Shown here piece after piece: positions 5,296-7,137 of a DNA stretch of 7,137 nt (the stretch's first letter is position 1; each line of letters opens with the position of its first letter). The DNA comes from Clostridia bacterium (GTDB lineage Bacteria > Bacillota_A > Clostridia > Oscillospirales > Butyricicoccaceae), in contig JAFYMZ010000150.1 of assembly GCA_017548175.1 (NCBI GenBank), positions 1 to 7,137 on the forward strand. Direction: 5' to 3'. The translations under genes and the position numbers were made by a program. The notes under the pieces were generated by a model. The model was not told the DNA's origin and searched no databases. It was given only the letters and a program-made list of their open reading frames with translations.

Positions 5296-6348
5296 ATGAA
5301 AGAAAAGAAATGGCTGCTCCTGGGCGGAGCCGCAGTCGGTCTGGCTGCCGTGATCCTCGTCCTGCTGGGCAATCCCGCAAACATGGGCTTCTGCATCGCT
5401 TGCTTTATCCGCGACATCGCAGGTAGCCTGGGCCTGCACAAGGCCGCCGTGGTACAGTATATGCGTCCCGAGATCATCGGTCTGGTGGTCGGCGCATTCG
5501 TCATCGCACTGGCGAAGAAGGACTTCGCACCCAAGGGCGGTTCTTCCCCCGTTCTGCGCTTCCTGCTGGGCTTCGGCGTGATGGTCGGCGCTTTGATCTT
5601 CCTGGGCTGCCCCCTGCGTATGGCTCTGCGTATCGCCGGCGGTGACCTGAACGCCGTCGTCGGTCTGGGCGGCTTCATCGCAGGTATCCTGGTTGGTATC
5701 GTCTTCCTGAAGCGCGGCTTCTCTCTGGGCCGCACCCAGCGTCAGGGCAAGGTCGAAGGCGTTGCTATGACCGGCCTGAACGTTGCATTCCTGGTTGTCC
5801 TGCTGGCCTTCCCCACCCTGCTGATCTTCAGCGAAAGCGGCCCTGCCTCTCAGAAGGCTCCCATCTTCGCCGCGCTGGCTGCCGGTCTGATCGTTGGTGC
5901 CATCGCACAGCGCACCCGTCTGTGCATGGTGGGCGGTCTGCGTGACATCGTCCTGTTCAAGGATGCCACTCTGGTCATGGGCTTCATCGCCGTCATCGTC
6001 GTCGCACTGGTCGGCAACATCGCTATGGGCAAGTTCGCTCTGGGCTTCACCGGCCAGCCTGTTGCACACACCGAGCATCTGTGGAACTTCCTGGGCATGA
6101 CCGTTGTCGGTCTGGGCAGCATCCTGCTGGGCGGCTGCCCCCTGCGTCAGCTGATCCTCACCGGCGAAGGCAACTCTGACTCTGCCGTCGCCGTTCTGGG
6201 TATGGCTGTGGGCGCTGCATTCTGCCACAACTTCGGTCTGGCTTCTTCCGGCGCCGGCACCACCCCCGCCGGCCGCGTTGCCTGCATCATCGTGCTGGTG
6301 GCTATGCTGGTCATCGCCTTCTTCAACACCAAAAAGGCTGACGCCTAA
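5296..6348 (+). CDS. yedE: YedE-type membrane protein, putative selenium/sulfur transporter
   Basis: This is a polytopic inner-membrane protein of the YedE/YeeE sulfur-transport family. The YedE branch is linked to selenium metabolism by gene neighbourhood, while some YeeE relatives transport thiosulfate through conserved cysteines. The 350-residue product has many hydrophobic spans, starting with WLLLGGAAVGLAAVILVLLG and ending with IIVLVAMLVIAFF. Two halves repeat the same pattern: C33 to R39-D40-I41 and GC105PLRM in the first, C210 to R216-D217-I218 and GC281PLRQ in the second. The cysteines within each half are 72 and 71 residues apart. ATG 5296 lies 8 bases behind GGAGG; an in-frame TTG at 5281 would put the ribosome binding site inside the gene. 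It is followed 23 bases later by the TusA-like gene. Substrate identity (selenium or sulfur species) is inferred, not shown. Confidence 0.88.
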   Translation: MKEKKWLLLGGAAVGLAAVILVLLGNPANMGFCIACFIRDIAGSLGLHKAAVVQYMRPEIIGLVVGAFVIALAKKDFAPKGGSSPVLRFLLGFGVMVGALIFLGCPLRMALRIAGGDLNAVVGLGGFIAGILVGIVFLKRGFSLGRTQRQGKVEGVAMTGLNVAFLVVLLAFPTLLIFSESGPASQKAPIFAALAAGLIVGAIAQRTRLCMVGGLRDIVLFKDATLVMGFIAVIVVALVGNIAMGKFALGFTGQPVAHTEHLWNFLGMTVVGLGSILLGGCPLRQLILTGEGNSDSAVAVLGMAVGAAFCHNFGLASSGAGTTPAGRVACIIVLVAMLVIAFFNTKKADA

Positions 6349-6371
6349 GTCTTCGAAAAGGAGTACATATT

Positions 6372-6581
6372 ATGGCTAAAATCACCGTTGACGCACGCGG
6401 CCTGTCCTGCCCCCAGCCCGTCCTGATGACCATGCAGGCGCTGAAGAAGGACGCCGAATGCTATGAGATCCTGGTTGACAACCAGACCGCTCTGGGTAAC
6501 GTTTCCCGCTTTGTGAAGAACGCCGGCAAGACCTGCGAAGTTTCCGAGGCGGACGGCGATTACATCATCTCCGTAAAATAA
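6372..6581 (+). CDS. TusA/SirA-like sulfur- or selenium-carrier protein
   Basis: A 69-residue cytoplasmic protein with the single-domain TusA/SirA fold signature. The N-terminal motif GLSCPQPVL carries the CPxP element (C13-P14-Q15-P16), whose cysteine bears a persulfide in TusA sulfur relay. The usual TusA length is about 75-80 residues. A second cysteine (C30) and a third (C55) are present. It resembles the N-terminal domain of the selenium-associated YedF proteins but lacks their C-terminal extension, so no symbol is given. ATG 6372 follows AAAGGAG by 8 bases. Between yedE and the DUF3343 gene, it plausibly takes a persulfide or perselenide from YedE or the desulfurase and passes it on. 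That relay is inferred. Confidence 0.9.
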   Translation: MAKITVDARGLSCPQPVLMTMQALKKDAECYEILVDNQTALGNVSRFVKNAGKTCEVSEADGDYIISVK

Positions 6582-6817
6582 TGAACCAGTACATTGCGAC
6601 CTTCTTCACCCACTTCGGTGCCGTGCGGTTTTCCCGCGCGCTGAAGGAACAGGGCATCGACTGCAAGGTGATGCCCGTCCCCCGCAAGGTCAGTTCTTCC
6701 TGCGGCAGTTGTGTGCGATTCACCGCCGCCGAGGAAACGCCGTTCCGCACCGAGGATGTGGAGGGCATGTATCTGGCCGAGGGCGAGGGTTACACCCAGC
6801 TGTATTCTTCGTTATAA
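6581..6817 (+). CDS. DUF3343 protein, putative Se/S carrier
   Basis: A 78-residue protein beginning MNQYIATFFTHFGAVRFSRALKEQGI, matching the small DUF3343 family, which is described as Se/S-carrier-like and has no settled biochemical role. The N-terminal part looks like a short ferredoxin-type beta-alpha unit. The central PVPRKVSSSCGSCVRF segment carries a CxxC (C41, C44), and C28 is a further cysteine. The CxxC suits thiol relay or metalloid binding. The start ATG overlaps the preceding TAA stop by one base (TAATG), and no good ribosome binding site precedes it, so translation is probably coupled to the TusA-like gene. It is the last gene before a strong terminator. Family assignment is good; function is inferred from neighbours. 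Confidence 0.82.
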   Translation: MNQYIATFFTHFGAVRFSRALKEQGIDCKVMPVPRKVSSSCGSCVRFTAAEETPFRTEDVEGMYLAEGEGYTQLYSSL

Positions 6818-6822
6818 CAAGC

Positions 6823-6859
6823 AAAAGATCCTGCAGGCGATGCCTGCAGGATCTTTTTT
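6823..6859 (+). terminator. Strong intrinsic terminator of the yedE operon, probably bidirectional
   Basis: GATCCTGCAGGC (6827-6838) and GCCTGCAGGATC (6842-6853) form a perfect 12-bp stem with a GAT loop, followed by TTTTTT (6854-6859). The upstream AAAA (6823-6826) can extend the stem against the T-tract. Read on the minus strand, the same stem is followed by TTTT, so it may also end the convergent LysR-type gene. Confidence 0.95.
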
Positions 6860-6866
6860 CTTTTCG

Positions 6867-7137
6867 TTATTTCTTTTGGTAATAGTTCTTTGCAAAGTCG
6901 TAGAACACCTGCGCGATGGGCGACAGGATGTTGTTGCGGTGGCGCACCATATACAGTTTGCGGCGCATGGTCACGTTGTCAAAATCAAAGGCCAGCAGCC
7001 GCTTGAACTGCACGTAATCTTCGCAGGCACTGCGGGAAAGGATCGCCACGCCCAGACCCTCGCTGACCATCTTTTTGATGCTCTCGGTGGAGCGCACCTC
7101 TACCGCGATCTGCAAGGATGCAGGGTCGACGCCCATC
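6867..7137 (-). CDS. LysR-type transcriptional regulator, C-terminal part (5' end outside window)
   Basis: Only the last 89 or so codons are present, ending at TAA 6867; the N-terminal helix-turn-helix lies beyond the right edge. The segment STESIKKMVSEGLGVAILSR is the characteristic effector-binding-domain stretch of LysR-type regulators, where the substrate sits between the two subdomains. The end, YMVRHRNNILSPIAQVFYDF, matches the closing helix of such proteins (repeated hydrophobic F/Y after SP). The Met at 7136 is probably internal. The gene is convergent with the yedE operon and shares its terminator. Whether it controls that operon cannot be told from this fragment. Confidence 0.85.
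   Translation of the reverse strand, partial: MGVDPASLQIAVEVRSTESIKKMVSEGLGVAILSRSACEDYVQFKRLLAFDFDNVTMRRKLYMVRHRNNILSPIAQVFYDFAKNYYQKK

Noticed and set aside
5254..6228. A 324-codon minus-strand open frame opposite yedE
   Set aside because: Its translation is rich in Q, D and A with no domain. yedE on the plus strand has clear membrane spans and conserved cysteines.

Overview
The window carries part of a glycine (Stickland) fermentation operon on the minus strand and a small selenium-handling gene cassette beside it. The likely source is an anaerobic, selenoprotein-making Clostridia-type Firmicute. The reasons are the glycine reductase genes, strong AAAGGAGG-type ribosome binding sites, AT-rich spacers between fairly GC-rich genes, and heavy use of CTG and ATC codons. 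An Oscillospirales-like gut bacterium is a guess from codon use and cannot be proved here.

Minus-strand operon (about 3830 down to 1). A candidate promoter near 3801-3828 leads into a tandem glycine riboswitch (3563-3733). An intrinsic terminator follows (3525-3568), and its 5' arm is also the 3' arm of the second aptamer's P1 stem. Then come grdX (3081-3488), grdE (1749-3047, probable TTG start), grdB (424-1728, in-frame UGA read as selenocysteine, with a SECIS-like hairpin directly after it) and the first 108 codons of trxB (1-324), which runs off the window. GrdE and GrdB form substrate-binding component B of glycine reductase, and thioredoxin reductase supplies its electrons. grdA, which often lies between grdE and grdB, is not there. 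The layout predicts a glycine ON switch controlling the glycine-degrading enzyme.

Selenium/sulfur cassette (3876-6817). Upstream on the minus strand is a class V PLP enzyme of the cysteine desulfurase family (3876-5036). Divergent from it, on the plus strand, lie yedE (5296-6348, a membrane protein predicted to move selenium or sulfur), a 69-residue TusA/SirA-like CPxP protein (6372-6581) and a 78-residue DUF3343 protein with a CGSC motif (6581-6817). The last two are joined by a TAATG overlap. The cassette looks like a route for importing selenium (or sulfur), mobilising it and passing it between protein thiols. It sits next to a selenoprotein operon that would need that selenium. It is the least understood part of the window.

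Right edge. A perfect 12-bp GC-rich terminator (6823-6859) closes the yedE operon. It probably also serves the convergent 3' end of a LysR-type regulator (6867-7137, partial). Spacers longer than 300 bases: only 3489-3875, which is filled by the riboswitch, terminator and promoter. The 259-base divergent spacer 5037-5295 holds candidate promoters on both strands. No tRNA, rRNA, CRISPR array, insertion sequence or other mobile element was seen.
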